DNA from: Bauldia sp.
GTDB taxonomy: Bacteria; Pseudomonadota; Alphaproteobacteria; Rhizobiales; Kaistiaceae
Reading direction: 5' to 3'
Assembly: GCA_028284325.1 (NCBI GenBank)
Contig: JANQRX010000001.1
Coordinates: 248,001-312,000, forward strand
DNA length: 64,000 bases
The notes beneath the pieces are model-generated. The model worked only from the letters and a program-made list of their open reading frames with translations, had not been told where the DNA came from and did not search any database. Made by a program: the position numbers and the translations under genes. Positions 20,485-29,381 of the stretch are shown here, one piece after another (the stretch's first letter is position 1; each line of letters begins with the position of its first letter).

Positions 20485-21489
20485 TCACGCCCGCCAGGCG
20501 CGGCCGTCCAGATCGACCCTGAACGACGACGGCTTGCGAACGAACGCGCCTAGTCCGGCCAGCGCCGCGTCGCGGGTCGCGACGACGACGGTGGCGACAT
20601 CGGCAAGGATGTCCTCATGGGGCTCCTTGTCCTCGAAGGCGGCGCGGAACGGTCCCTCCTGCAGCACCGACGTGATTCGCGTCGAAATCCCGCCGGCGAG
20701 GTAGACGCCGCCACGGGCCAGAAAGACCAGCGCCAGGTCGCCGGCCACCCGTCCCAGATAGGTGGAGAACAGCGACAGCGTCTCGGTGGCGTGGGGGTCG
20801 GCCTTGGCGAGCCCGTGTTCGGTGATTTCCGCCGGGGTCGCCCAGCGCGGCGTCACCGCATCGGCCGCGCAGATAGCGCGGTAAAGGCGGACCATGCCGC
20901 CGCCGCTGATCAGCGTCTCGGCGCTCACCCGCCCGAACGGCTGTTCGATGTGCGGCCAGATGGCGTTGTCGCGCGGGGTGGTCGGGCCGAGGTCGATGTG
21001 TCCGCCCTCGCCGGGGATCGGCAGCCACGCGCCGCCGGAGTAGACGATGGCCCCGGCGCCGAGGCCGGTGCCCGGACCGACCACGACCTTGGTCGCCGTC
21101 TGCGGCGAAGCGTGGCCGATGGGCGCCAGATCGTCCTCGGAGAGGATGGGCAGGGCGAGCGACTGGGCCTCGAAGTCGTTGAGCACCGCCATCATCTCGA
21201 GCCCGAGCCGCTGGATCGCCAGCTTCGGCTCCACGACCCAGGGTGCGTTGGTCAGCTCGATCCGGTCGCCCGTCACCGGGCCGGCAAGCGCCACCACCGC
21301 CGACTTCGGCGCCACCGTTGCCCCGCCCGAGGCCGCCAGCATCGCTTCGCTGAACAGGGCGTAGTCGCTGGTATGGACGTTCGGAAAGCGCTGCACCGGC
21401 TGATCGGGCGCGGCGATCAGCGCGAAGCGCGCATTGGTGCCGCCGATGTCGCCGAGGAGAACCGGGAAGGGGAAGGCCTCGGCGAACAC
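20485..21489 (-). CDS. glk: Glucokinase
   Basis: A 334-residue Glk-family hexokinase (not ROK). The phosphate-binding motif is LLGDIGGTNARFALIA at the N-terminus. Further conserved parts are LTNAPWVVE, LNDFEAQSLALP, VVGPGTGLGAGAIVYSGG with the adenosine/phosphate motif, and PGEGGHIDLGPTT with glucose-binding residues. YLAGGISTRI lies near the C-terminus. It phosphorylates glucose to glucose-6-phosphate. It lies 5 bp after the stop of the minus-strand ABC permease gene and probably shares the transcript of the nucleoside-type importer, an uncommon but plausible arrangement. Confidence 0.9.
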   Translation of the reverse strand: MFAEAFPFPVLLGDIGGTNARFALIAAPDQPVQRFPNVHTSDYALFSEAMLAASGGATVAPKSAVVALAGPVTGDRIELTNAPWVVEPKLAIQRLGLEMMAVLNDFEAQSLALPILSEDDLAPIGHASPQTATKVVVGPGTGLGAGAIVYSGGAWLPIPGEGGHIDLGPTTPRDNAIWPHIEQPFGRVSAETLISGGGMVRLYRAICAADAVTPRWATPAEITEHGLAKADPHATETLSLFSTYLGRVAGDLALVFLARGGVYLAGGISTRITSVLQEGPFRAAFEDKEPHEDILADVATVVVATRDAALAGLGAFVRKPSSFRVDLDGRAWRA

Positions 21490-21494
21490 CGCGG

Positions 21495-22766
21495 CTATTC
21501 CTTGACGTAAGGCTGCCCGTCGGCGGCCGGCGGCCGCGCCTTGCCGATGATCCCGGCCACCAGCACCATCGTCGCGAGATAGGGCGCCATCGCCAGGAAC
21601 TCCGACGGGATCGGCGTGCGCAGGATCGCCAGTTTCTGCTGCAGGGAATCGGCGAATCCGAACACCAGCGCCGCCGCCAGCGCGCCCACCGGGTGCCAGC
21701 GGCCGAAGATCATGGCGGCGAGGCCGATGAAGCCGCGTCCGCCGGTCATGCCCTCGTCGAAGCGCCCCACGGAGCCGAGCGTGAACCAGGCGCCGCCGAA
21801 GCCGGCGACCATGCCGGCGAGCGTCACGTTGATGTAGCGGGTCCGGTAGACGTTGATGCCCAGCGTATCGGCGGCGCGCGGATGTTCGCCGACTGAGCGC
21901 GCCCGCAGGCCGGTACGGGTGTAGAACAGGTAGTAGGTCGCCACCGCGACCATGATCAGCGCCCCGTAGACGAAAATGTTCTGCTGAAAGAACACCGGCC
22001 CGACCACCGGCAGGTCGCTGAGGACGGGGATGTGGATTGCGCGGAAGACCGGCGCGTTGTTGAGCGCCCGCACTTCGGAGAAGACCTGGCTACTGACGTA
22101 GGACGTCAGCCCCAGCACGAAGATGTTGATCACCACCCCCGCAATGATCTGGTCCACCCGGTAGGTCACCACCAGCGCCGCGAGGATGAAGCCGAACAGG
22201 CCGCCGATGCCGATGGCCGCGATCACGCCGCCCCAGCCGCCGAGCAGTGATCCCATGAGCGCGCCGGTGAACGCGCCGGCGAGCAGCATGCCCTCGATGG
22301 CGATGTTGATGACGGCCACGCGCTCCGACAGCACGCCGGCCAGTCCGCCGAGCGCGATCGGCACGGCCCGCACCAGCGTTGCCTGCAGCATGCCGGTCAG
22401 CGAGAAGCCCGACTTGCCGGCCGCTGCCCAGGCGAGGAACGCCGTGACCACCAGGAGAAAACCGATCCCGAGCGCCAGGCTCGTCCACCGGCTGCCGCCG
22501 CGGACCAGTTGGCGGACCCCGAGAAAGGCGAGCACCGCGGCGACGATGTAGCTGTAGGCGGCCGCCGGGACGACGAGGTTGGGCAGCGCCAGCGGATCGT
22601 TGGGCCGCGACAGGCGGAAGATGGCGTTGCCGTCGGAATCGAGGCCGAAAACCAGGGCGACGAAGGCGGCGAGTGCCAGCAGCAGCCAGCCGACGATCAT
22701 CGCCTGCCGCCGCTGAGCGTGATCCGCACGGCCCGCGGTCGCGGCCTGGTCTGTCGCTACTGCCAT
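21495..22766 (-). CDS. ABC transporter permease (BMP/nucleoside type, second permease)
   Basis: A 423-residue BPD_transp_2-type inner-membrane permease, with a long N-terminal extension containing one or two extra hydrophobic segments (MIVGWLLLALAAFVALVFGL). The core includes GLAGVLSERVAVINIAIEGM, GFILAALVVTYRVDQIIAG and the segment around MTGGRGFIGLAAMIFGRWHP, which are diagnostic of the permeases that work with BMP-family binding proteins. It pairs with the permease at 22795-23937. Located immediately upstream of glk on the same strand. Confidence 0.85.
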   Translation of the reverse strand: MAVATDQAATAGRADHAQRRQAMIVGWLLLALAAFVALVFGLDSDGNAIFRLSRPNDPLALPNLVVPAAAYSYIVAAVLAFLGVRQLVRGGSRWTSLALGIGFLLVVTAFLAWAAAGKSGFSLTGMLQATLVRAVPIALGGLAGVLSERVAVINIAIEGMLLAGAFTGALMGSLLGGWGGVIAAIGIGGLFGFILAALVVTYRVDQIIAGVVINIFVLGLTSYVSSQVFSEVRALNNAPVFRAIHIPVLSDLPVVGPVFFQQNIFVYGALIMVAVATYYLFYTRTGLRARSVGEHPRAADTLGINVYRTRYINVTLAGMVAGFGGAWFTLGSVGRFDEGMTGGRGFIGLAAMIFGRWHPVGALAAALVFGFADSLQQKLAILRTPIPSEFLAMAPYLATMVLVAGIIGKARPPAADGQPYVKE

Positions 22767-22794
22767 GATCGCACCTGTGCCGCTTCAACCATCG

Positions 22795-23937
22795 CTAACT
22801 GCCTTCCCGCTGGTTGCCGCGTTTGGCGAACGCGAACGGGAACAGCGTCCGCACCAGCATCGGCGCGGCAATGAAGACGACGATCAGCGCCTGGATGATG
22901 GTGATCAGGTCGATGCTGACCCCCGCACCGACCTGCATGTTGCGTCCACCGGCCTCCAGCGCGCCGAACAGGAGCCCGGCGAACAGGACACCGACCGGAT
23001 GTCCGCGGCCGAGCAGCGCGACCGCAATGGCATCGAAGCCGATACCGGCCGAGAAACCCGGCGACGCCCGGCCCAACACGCCGAGCACCTGGTTGGCGCC
23101 GGCGAGGCCGGCCAGCGCACCGGCGACCGCCATCACCGACACGATGATCAGGCCGGAGCGCATGCCGCCGTAGCGCGCGGCGTCCGGATTGGCGCCGGCC
23201 GAGCGGAACTCGAAGCCGATCGTGGTCCGGAACAGCAGCCAGTAGACGACGAAGACGACGATGAGCGTCAGGATAATACCGGCGTGGATACGCAGATTGG
23301 GATCGAGCCACTGCAGCAGCGCGGGAAGCTCCGAGGATTCAAGGATCGACTTGGAGATCGGGTCGGAGCGGCCCGGCCGCTGGATCGGCGGGTTGCGGAG
23401 CAGGTAGTCGACCAGGCGGAAGGAGATCAGGTTGAGCATGATGGTCGAGATGACCTCATGCGCGCCGGTCGCCGCCCTGAGCCAGCCCGCGATCGACGCC
23501 CACAGCGCGCCCGCCGCCATGCCGGCGACCAGCGCCAGCGGCAGGTGGATGACGAGCGGCACCCCCTGGAGGCTGAAACCGACGACGGCCGCGGCCATGC
23601 CGCCGATCAGCAACTGCCCCTCGGCGCCGATGTTGAACAGGCCCGCACGGAAGCCGAGCGCGATCCCGAGGCCCGCCAGGGTCAGCGGTGCGGCCGAGGT
23701 CAACGTCTCCGAGATCGCATTGAGCGAGCCGACCGAACCTTGCAGGAGCGACGCGTAAGAGAGCCCGATGGTCGGCAGGTCGACGCCGGTGGCGACCATC
23801 GTCAGGCCGCCGAGCAGGAGCGCGATCAGCACCGCGAAGATCGGCACGACGACCAGTTCTTCGATCTCGAAGCGCGTGACCACCGCCCGCTTGAGCAGGT
23901 CTCCGGTGGCCTTGTCGATGCGGTCGTTGACGGTCAT
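22795..23937 (-). CDS. ABC transporter permease (BMP/nucleoside type, first permease)
   Basis: A 380-residue permease with about nine hydrophobic segments. The typical signature is GFRAGLFNIGAEGQLLIGGM, followed by AGMAAGALWASIAGWLRAATG, GAHEVISTIMLNLI and GFDAIAVALLGRGHPVG. This is the NupP/YufP-like half of nucleoside importers. It overlaps the upstream ATPase gene by 4 bp and is followed by a 28-bp gap before the second permease. Confidence 0.86.
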   Translation of the reverse strand: MTVNDRIDKATGDLLKRAVVTRFEIEELVVVPIFAVLIALLLGGLTMVATGVDLPTIGLSYASLLQGSVGSLNAISETLTSAAPLTLAGLGIALGFRAGLFNIGAEGQLLIGGMAAAVVGFSLQGVPLVIHLPLALVAGMAAGALWASIAGWLRAATGAHEVISTIMLNLISFRLVDYLLRNPPIQRPGRSDPISKSILESSELPALLQWLDPNLRIHAGIILTLIVVFVVYWLLFRTTIGFEFRSAGANPDAARYGGMRSGLIIVSVMAVAGALAGLAGANQVLGVLGRASPGFSAGIGFDAIAVALLGRGHPVGVLFAGLLFGALEAGGRNMQVGAGVSIDLITIIQALIVVFIAAPMLVRTLFPFAFAKRGNQREGS

Positions 23938-25445
23938 GCGGCGGCTCCGGCGCCGGCCATCGCCAGCCCGATCTCCTGGATGCCCGCCTTGCCGCCCTCG
24001 AACTCCGCCACGATGCGGCCGCGGAACATGACCAGGATGCGGTCCGACAGGCCCATGATCTCGTCGAGTTCGGTGGAGACGATCAGCACGCCGTCGCCCT
24101 CGTCGCGCGATTCGATGATGCGCTTGTGGATGTACTCGATCGAGCCCACGTCGACGCCGCGCGTCGGCTGCGACGCCACCATCATCTTGATGTCGCGCGA
24201 CAGTTCGCGCGCCACCACCAGCTTCTGCTGGTTGCCGCCGGACAGGTGGTTGGCGAGGCTGAAGACGGAATTGGTGCGCACGTCGAAATCTGTCACGATC
24301 TCGGCGGTCGAGCGGTAGATGTCCGGCCAGCGCAGATTGATGCCCGACGAGTAACGGTCGTCGTAATAGGTGTCGAGGACCATGTTCTCGGCGATGTTGA
24401 AGGTGCCGATGATGCCGGAGCGCTGGCGGTCCTCGGGGATGTGCGCCATGCCGCTGCGGTGCCGTTCGCGCGCCGAGGCGCGGGTGATGTCGTGGCCTTC
24501 GAAGGCGATGGTGCCCTCGATGGGCATGCGCAGGCCGGTGATCGCCTCCACCAGCTCGGTCTGGCCGTTGCCCTGCACGCCCGCGATCCCGACCACCTCA
24601 CCGCTGCGAACCTCGAAGGACACGCCGTCGACGGCGACCTCGTCGCGTTCGTTGAGGACGTGCAGGTCCTTCACGTCGAGCACGGTCTCGCCAGGCTTAC
24701 GGGGTGACTTCTCGACGGTGAAGCGGACCGGCCGTCCGACCATCAGTTCGGCGAGCTCGGCATCGGTCGATGTCTTGGGGTCGCCCTCGCCGACGATCTG
24801 CCCGGCCCTGAGCACGCTGATGCGGTCGGCGACCTCCAGCACTTCGTGCAGCTTGTGGGTGATGAAGACCAGCGCCTTGCCGGCGTCGCGCAGCGAGCGG
24901 ATGATGCCGAAGAACTCCGTCACCTCTTGCGGTGTGAGCACCGCGGTCGGTTCGTCGAAGACGATCACATCCGCCGAGCGGAACAGGACCTTGATGATCT
25001 CCACGCGCTGCTGGAGCCCGACCGGGATCTCCTCGATGATGGCGTTGGGATCGACCTCCAGCCCGTATTGCGTGCTGATGTCGGTCACCTGCCGGCGGGC
25101 GGCCTCGATATCGAGTCGGTCCAGCGCCCCGACGGGCTCGACGCCGAGGACGACGTTTTCGGCCACGGTGAACACCGGCACCAGCATAAAGTGTTGATGC
25201 ACCATGCCGATTCCGGCGGCGATGGCGTCGCCCGGGCCGTCGAAATCGACGGTCTTGCCATCGATGATGATCTCGCCCTCGTCGGCCCGGTAAAGGCCGG
25301 AGAGGATGTTCATCAGCGTGGTCTTGCCGGCGCCGTTCTCGCCCAGGAGGCCGAGGATTTCGCCCGGCCGGATCGTCAGGTTGACGTCGGAATTGGCGAC
25401 GACGGGCCCGAAGCGCTTGGTGATGCCGCGCAGTTCGACTTCCAC
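23934..25445 (-). CDS. ABC transporter ATP-binding protein, two-domain (BMP/nucleoside type)
   Basis: A 503-residue duplicated ATPase. Domain 1 has Walker A GENGAGKTT, a modified signature in IPVGLQQRVEII and Walker B DVIVFDEPTAVLTPQEV. Domain 2 has a degenerate Walker A in GIAGVQGNGQTELVEAITGL, signature LSGGNQQKLVVAREL and Walker B-like MMVASQPTRGVDVG. This layout is typical of RbsA/NupO-type ATPases, in which the second site is catalytically weak. It energises the two downstream permeases. A strong hairpin separates it from the binding-protein gene upstream. Confidence 0.88.
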   Translation of the reverse strand: MEVELRGITKRFGPVVANSDVNLTIRPGEILGLLGENGAGKTTLMNILSGLYRADEGEIIIDGKTVDFDGPGDAIAAGIGMVHQHFMLVPVFTVAENVVLGVEPVGALDRLDIEAARRQVTDISTQYGLEVDPNAIIEEIPVGLQQRVEIIKVLFRSADVIVFDEPTAVLTPQEVTEFFGIIRSLRDAGKALVFITHKLHEVLEVADRISVLRAGQIVGEGDPKTSTDAELAELMVGRPVRFTVEKSPRKPGETVLDVKDLHVLNERDEVAVDGVSFEVRSGEVVGIAGVQGNGQTELVEAITGLRMPIEGTIAFEGHDITRASARERHRSGMAHIPEDRQRSGIIGTFNIAENMVLDTYYDDRYSSGINLRWPDIYRSTAEIVTDFDVRTNSVFSLANHLSGGNQQKLVVARELSRDIKMMVASQPTRGVDVGSIEYIHKRIIESRDEGDGVLIVSTELDEIMGLSDRILVMFRGRIVAEFEGGKAGIQEIGLAMAGAGAAA

Positions 25446-25483
25446 CTTGAGGCCCCGCCCGTCGTTTCTTGGTCTTCAAAGAA

Positions 25484-25508
25484 CCCGCCGCGCCAGAGGC
25501 GCGGCGGG
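25484..25508 (-). terminator. Intra-operon attenuator hairpin after BMP gene
   Basis: A perfect 11-bp inverted repeat (CCCGCCGCGCC / GGCGCGGCGGG) with a 3-nt loop. On the minus-strand transcript it is followed by TTCTTTG, a weak U-rich stretch. It sits between the binding-protein gene (ends 25539) and the ATPase gene (starts 25445). It probably terminates part of the transcription or protects the binding-protein mRNA, giving excess binding protein. Confidence 0.7.
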
Positions 25509-25538
25509 CAGTCGTGTCGTTGTCAGGTCAGAGCCGCC

Positions 25539-26567
25539 TCAGCCCTTGACGGAGATCGAACCGTCGATGATGCCGGCCCGAATGGCGTCGAGCTCGGCCT
25601 TGAGGTCGGCCGGGATCGCGTCGTCGAACGAATGGAACGGCGCAAGGCCGACGCCGCCGTTTTCAAGCGTCCCAACGGTCACGCCACCCTCGAAGGTCCC
25701 ACCGTGGGCCGCCTTGATTGCGGTCAGCACGGTGGCGTCCATCTGCTTCAGGATCGAGGTCAGGTAGACGTGCGACTTCTCCGAATCGATGACGGCCTGG
25801 TCGGCGTCGACGCCGATGATCTTCAGCTTGTCGGTGCCAAGCTCGTCGGCGAGCGCGGCCGAGCCGAGACCCACCGGGCCGGCCACCGGCAACACGATGT
25901 CGGCGCCTTCGTCGAACAGGTTCTGCGCGAATGCGCGGCCGTCATCCAGCGATTCGAAGTTGTTGGTGAACAGGCCTTCCTGCGCGTCCACGTCCCAACC
26001 GAGCACCTGCACGTTCGTGCCCTTCTGGGCGTTGTAGTAGTTCGCGCCGTGCACGAAACCGTTCATGAAGATCGTCACCGGCGGGATATTGATGCCGCCG
26101 AAGGTGCCGAGGATGCCGGATTCGGACATGCCGGCCGCCAGGTAACCGGCGAGGAACGCGGCCTCGTCGGTGGCGAACACCTGGCCGAGCACGTTCGGGA
26201 TGGTCGGATCGTAGGCGAAGTCCACGATCGAGAACGGCGTGTCCGGGTTCGCCTGGGCCGCATTGGCGGTGGCGTCGCCGAGCAGGAACCCGACCGTGAT
26301 GACGATGCCGCAGCCTTCCGACAGGAAGGCGTTGATGTTCGGCTCGTAGTCCGTCTCCGCCTGCGATTCGAGGAAGCGGATGTCGATGCCGAGCTCCGCC
26401 TTGGCATCCTGGACGCCCTTCCAGGCGGTTTCGTTGAAGCCTTTGTCGTCGATGCCGCCGACGTCGGTGACCTGGCAGGCCGAGAATGCGGCAGCCGGCG
26501 ACGAGGCGCCGACAATGGCGACCGCCGCGAGCGCGGCCAGGCTGGTGGTGATGGTGGTTGCTTTCAC
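25539..26567 (-). CDS. BMP family ABC transporter substrate-binding protein (nucleoside-type)
   Basis: A 342-residue periplasmic binding protein of the Bmp/PnrA/Med family. The start is GTG at 26567 after AAGGAGAGGGA. The N-terminus VKATTITTSLAALAAVAIVG plus ASSPAAA is a Sec signal peptide. A cysteine follows shortly after (FSACQVTDVGG) but the context is a poor lipobox, so lipidation is doubtful. Family landmarks are GGIDDKGFNETAWKG, YEPNINAFLSEG, DEAAFLAGYLAAGMS and GVDADQAVIDSEK. PnrA-type proteins bind purine and pyrimidine nucleosides. The divergent nucleoside catabolic genes starting at 26819 strongly support nucleosides as substrate. Confidence 0.87.
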   Translation of the reverse strand: MKATTITTSLAALAAVAIVGASSPAAAFSACQVTDVGGIDDKGFNETAWKGVQDAKAELGIDIRFLESQAETDYEPNINAFLSEGCGIVITVGFLLGDATANAAQANPDTPFSIVDFAYDPTIPNVLGQVFATDEAAFLAGYLAAGMSESGILGTFGGINIPPVTIFMNGFVHGANYYNAQKGTNVQVLGWDVDAQEGLFTNNFESLDDGRAFAQNLFDEGADIVLPVAGPVGLGSAALADELGTDKLKIIGVDADQAVIDSEKSHVYLTSILKQMDATVLTAIKAAHGGTFEGGVTVGTLENGGVGLAPFHSFDDAIPADLKAELDAIRAGIIDGSISVKG

Positions 26568-26818
26568 TTCCCTCTCCTTATCGTGGGCCGGCTGATGGCC
26601 GGCGGGATTTTGAAACAGGTCATCGGCGCTGGCGGGACGTGCCCGCAACCGCCGGAAGCGGCAGCGAGCCTCGCATGTTATCCGCCAAGCGTCGAGCCCG
26701 TCGCTTGGGGCGGTGACGCTGCTTGCCGACACTGTAGGACAAGCATGGTTGCGCGTCATCATCCGCCTACCGTAGAGTTTGCGGCGACGGCCAATAACAA
26801 GAGCGCCGGGATCGCGCC

Positions 26819-27247
26819 ATGCCGTCGGAAGGGGGGTTGTTGGACAACGAGTTGGTGGAATCGGCTCTGCACGTGCGCGGCTACGCTCACGCGCCCTATT
26901 CCAAATTCGCGGTCGGTGCTGCGCTGAGGACAGCGGACGGCACCATCCACATCGGTTGCAACGTGGAAAACGCGTCCTTCCCCGAGGGCTGGTGCGCGGA
27001 GACGTCGGCGATCGCCGGCATGATCGCGTCGGCCGAACCGGGCCCAGGCCGCACCATCGAGATCATCTGCGTGGCCGCCGACAAGATCGACGGGCGCTTC
27101 ACCACCCCCTGCGGCGGCTGTCGCCAGCGCCTTGCCGAATTCGGCCGGCCGGACACCGTGGTGCTGACCATCTCGCCCGACGGCGACCAGCAGGCCTTCC
27201 GTCTGGGCGAACTGTTGCCCGCCGCGTTCGACATGGACGACACATGA
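26819..27247 (+). CDS. cdd: Cytidine deaminase
   Basis: A 142-residue zinc deaminase. The substrate-binding region is YSKFAVGAALRTADG and NVENASFPEGWCAETSAI, in which C-A-E supplies one zinc ligand and the catalytic glutamate. The second zinc motif is TPCGGCRQRLAEF. It converts cytidine or deoxycytidine to uridine or deoxyuridine. It is the first gene of the plus-strand salvage operon and overlaps the next gene by ATGA. An alternative start a few codons downstream (near LDNELVESAL) is possible because the first residues are not conserved. It faces the BMP importer across a 251-bp shared control region. Confidence 0.92.
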   Translation: MPSEGGLLDNELVESALHVRGYAHAPYSKFAVGAALRTADGTIHIGCNVENASFPEGWCAETSAIAGMIASAEPGPGRTIEIICVAADKIDGRFTTPCGGCRQRLAEFGRPDTVVLTISPDGDQQAFRLGELLPAAFDMDDT

Positions 27248-28053
27248 TCGAGAATGCGGGCCGGCGCGCCGCGGACCTGATCCGGCGCTACGCCGAACTG
27301 CCCTACGAGGTCGGGATCGTGCTGGGCTCGGGCCTCGCCGGCCTGGCCGAGGATGTCGATGACCCCGTCCGGGTCCCGTTCTCGGCGATACCGGGTTTCC
27401 CGCGGGTCGCCGTCTCCTCCCATGCCGGGGAGGTGGTGCTCGGCCGGATCGAGGGCGTGCCGGTGGTGATCCTGTCCGGCCGCGCCCACTATTTCGAGGA
27501 AGGCAATGCGCAGGCGATGCGCGAGCCGATCGCTGCCGTCGCGGCGCTGGGCTGCGACACGCTGATCCTGACCAACGCCGCCGGGTCGCTGCGGAGCGAA
27601 GTCGGGCCGGGGGAGGCGGTGCTGATTGCCGACCACATCAACCTGTCCGGCATCAATCCCCTGATGGGCGAGCCCACCGATCGCCGCTTCGTATCCATGA
27701 CGGCGGCCTACGATCCACGCCTGCGGGCCGACATCCTGGGCGCGGCCGAGCGCGAGGGCGTTCACCTGACCACCGGCGTCTACACCTATCTGGCCGGTCC
27801 GACCTTCGAGACGCCGGCCGAAATCAAGATGATTTCCCGCGCCGGCGCCCATCTCGTGGGCATGTCGACCGTGCCCGAGGTCATCCTCGGCCGTTATTTC
27901 GGCCTGCGTTGCGCGGGCCTTTCCAGTGTCGTCAACTTTGCCGCCGGCATGACCGGCGCCGACATCAGCCACAAAGAGACCAAGGAGCTCGCGCCGATCG
28001 GCGCCGTCAAGATCGAGCGCATCCTGCGTCGCTATCTTCGTGACCGCCGTTGA
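27244..28053 (+). CDS. Purine-nucleoside phosphorylase (trimeric, class II type)
   Basis: A 269-residue phosphorylase cleaving purine nucleosides with phosphate to base and (deoxy)ribose-1-phosphate. It shows the phosphate-binding N-terminus [14 protein letters not shown] and the ribose/phosphate segment [19 protein letters not shown]. The middle has [18 protein letters not shown], and the base-binding region is [18 protein letters not shown], followed by [11 protein letters not shown]. This pattern fits inosine/guanosine phosphorylase (PunA/XapA-like) rather than hexameric DeoD. It starts within the cdd stop codon overlap. Confidence 0.9.
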   Translation: MIENAGRRAADLIRRYAELPYEVGIVLGSGLAGLAEDVDDPVRVPFSAIPGFPRVAVSSHAGEVVLGRIEGVPVVILSGRAHYFEEGNAQAMREPIAAVAALGCDTLILTNAAGSLRSEVGPGEAVLIADHINLSGINPLMGEPTDRRFVSMTAAYDPRLRADILGAAEREGVHLTTGVYTYLAGPTFETPAEIKMISRAGAHLVGMSTVPEVILGRYFGLRCAGLSSVVNFAAGMTGADISHKETKELAPIGAVKIERILRRYLRDRR

Positions 28054-28061
28054 GGCCCGCC

Positions 28062-29381
28062 GTGCTGCCCCAGGAGATCATCCGCCGCAAACGCGATGGC
28101 GTGGCCCTCACCCGCGACGAGGTCGCCTTCATGATCGAGGGTCTCACCGCCGGCACGGTGAGCGAGGGACAGGCCGCCGCGCTCGCCATGACCGTGTTCT
28201 TCAACGGCATGTCGGCCGAAGAGGCAGTGTACCTCACCGAGGCCATGCGCGATTCCGGCACGGTGATCGACTGGCCGGGTCTCGATGGGCCGGTTCTCGA
28301 CAAGCACTCCACCGGCGGCGTCGGCGACAACGTGTCGCTGATGCTGGCGCCGCCGCTCGCGGCGTGTGGCGCTTATGTGCCGATGATTTCCGGGCGCGGC
28401 CTCGGCCACACCGGCGGCACCCTCGACAAGCTCGATTCCATCCCCGGCTACAGCACTCAGCCCGATCTCGACGCCCTTCGCCGGGTGGTGGGCGAGGTGG
28501 GTTGCGCCGTCATCGGCCAGACCGAGGATCTGGCGCCGGCCGATAAGCGCCTCTACGCTATTCGCGACGTGACCGCGACGGTGGAATCGGTGCCGCTGAT
28601 CACCGCCTCGATCCTGTCCAAGAAGCTCGCAGCGGGCCTCGGCGCCCTGGTGCTCGACGTCAAGACCGGCACCGGCGCCTTCATGGCGACACCCGACGAC
28701 GCCCGCGAACTGGCCGAGAGCCTGGTTTCCGTCGCCAACGGCGCCGGCATGCGCACCAGCGCGCTGATCACCGACATGAACGAGCCGCTGGCGAGCGCCG
28801 CCGGCAATGCCGTCGAGGTGCAGAACGCCGTCGATCTCTTGACCGGCGCGAAGATCGACCAGCGGCTCCACGATGTGGTCGCCGCATTGGGCGGGGAAGT
28901 CCTGGCACTGGCCGGTCTGGCCGACGACGCTGGAGCCGGTACGGCGCGGATCGCCGAGGCCATCGCCTCCGGCCGGGCGGCCGACATCTTCGGTCGCATG
29001 GTGACCGCGCTCGGCGGGCCGGCCGACTTCATGGAGCGGACCGACGCCCACCTGCCGGCAGCCCCGATCGTTCGCCCGATCGACGCCGAAACCAGGGGTG
29101 TGGTGACGGCCATCGACGCCCGCGCCGTCGGCGTGGCGGTGATCGAGCTTGGCGGCGGGCGGACCCGCGTCACCGATCCGATCGATTATGCGGTCGGATT
29201 CTCGGCACTTGCCGGCCTGAACGCCGAGGTCGGTGCCGACGCCGCACCTCTGGCCATGGTCCACGCCCGTAACGAGGCTGGCGCGGAGCGCGCGACGACC
29301 GCCGTGCGCGCGGCCTACACGATCGGCGAGGCGCCGGTCGCCCCACCGCCGCTCATCGCCGAGCGGATCGGTCCCGGCTGA
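28062..29381 (+). CDS. deoA: Thymidine phosphorylase
   Basis: A 439-residue pyrimidine-nucleoside phosphorylase. The N-terminal helical domain starts [19 protein letters not shown]. The phosphate-binding signature is [18 protein letters not shown], with [18 protein letters not shown] and the segment [14 protein letters not shown] characteristic of the family. The GTG at 28062 is preferred: TGAGG precedes it at a good distance, and the N-terminus then lines up with E. coli DeoA. A TTG at 28050 overlapping the previous stop is an alternative. It releases thymine/uracil and deoxyribose-1-phosphate, the substrate of the adjacent convergent deoB product. The last 29 bp overlap the end of deoB on the other strand. 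Confidence 0.92.
   Translation: MLPQEIIRRKRDGVALTRDEVAFMIEGLTAGTVSEGQAAALAMTVFFNGMSAEEAVYLTEAMRDSGTVIDWPGLDGPVLDKHSTGGVGDNVSLMLAPPLAACGAYVPMISGRGLGHTGGTLDKLDSIPGYSTQPDLDALRRVVGEVGCAVIGQTEDLAPADKRLYAIRDVTATVESVPLITASILSKKLAAGLGALVLDVKTGTGAFMATPDDARELAESLVSVANGAGMRTSALITDMNEPLASAAGNAVEVQNAVDLLTGAKIDQRLHDVVAALGGEVLALAGLADDAGAGTARIAEAIASGRAADIFGRMVTALGGPADFMERTDAHLPAAPIVRPIDAETRGVVTAIDARAVGVAVIELGGGRTRVTDPIDYAVGFSALAGLNAEVGADAAPLAMVHARNEAGAERATTAVRAAYTIGEAPVAPPPLIAERIGPG

Noticed and set aside
26715-26745. Loose inverted repeat with GCTTG / CAAGC arms in the region between the BMP gene and cdd.
   Set aside because: Short arms with mismatches and a long spacer; could be chance. A real operator of the salvage locus may be here but cannot be chosen.
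24846-26927. A 690-codon plus-strand frame across the ATPase and BMP genes.
   Set aside because: Antisense to two well-defined genes and rich in histidine, arginine, aspartate and glutamate in no order; a shadow of codon bias.
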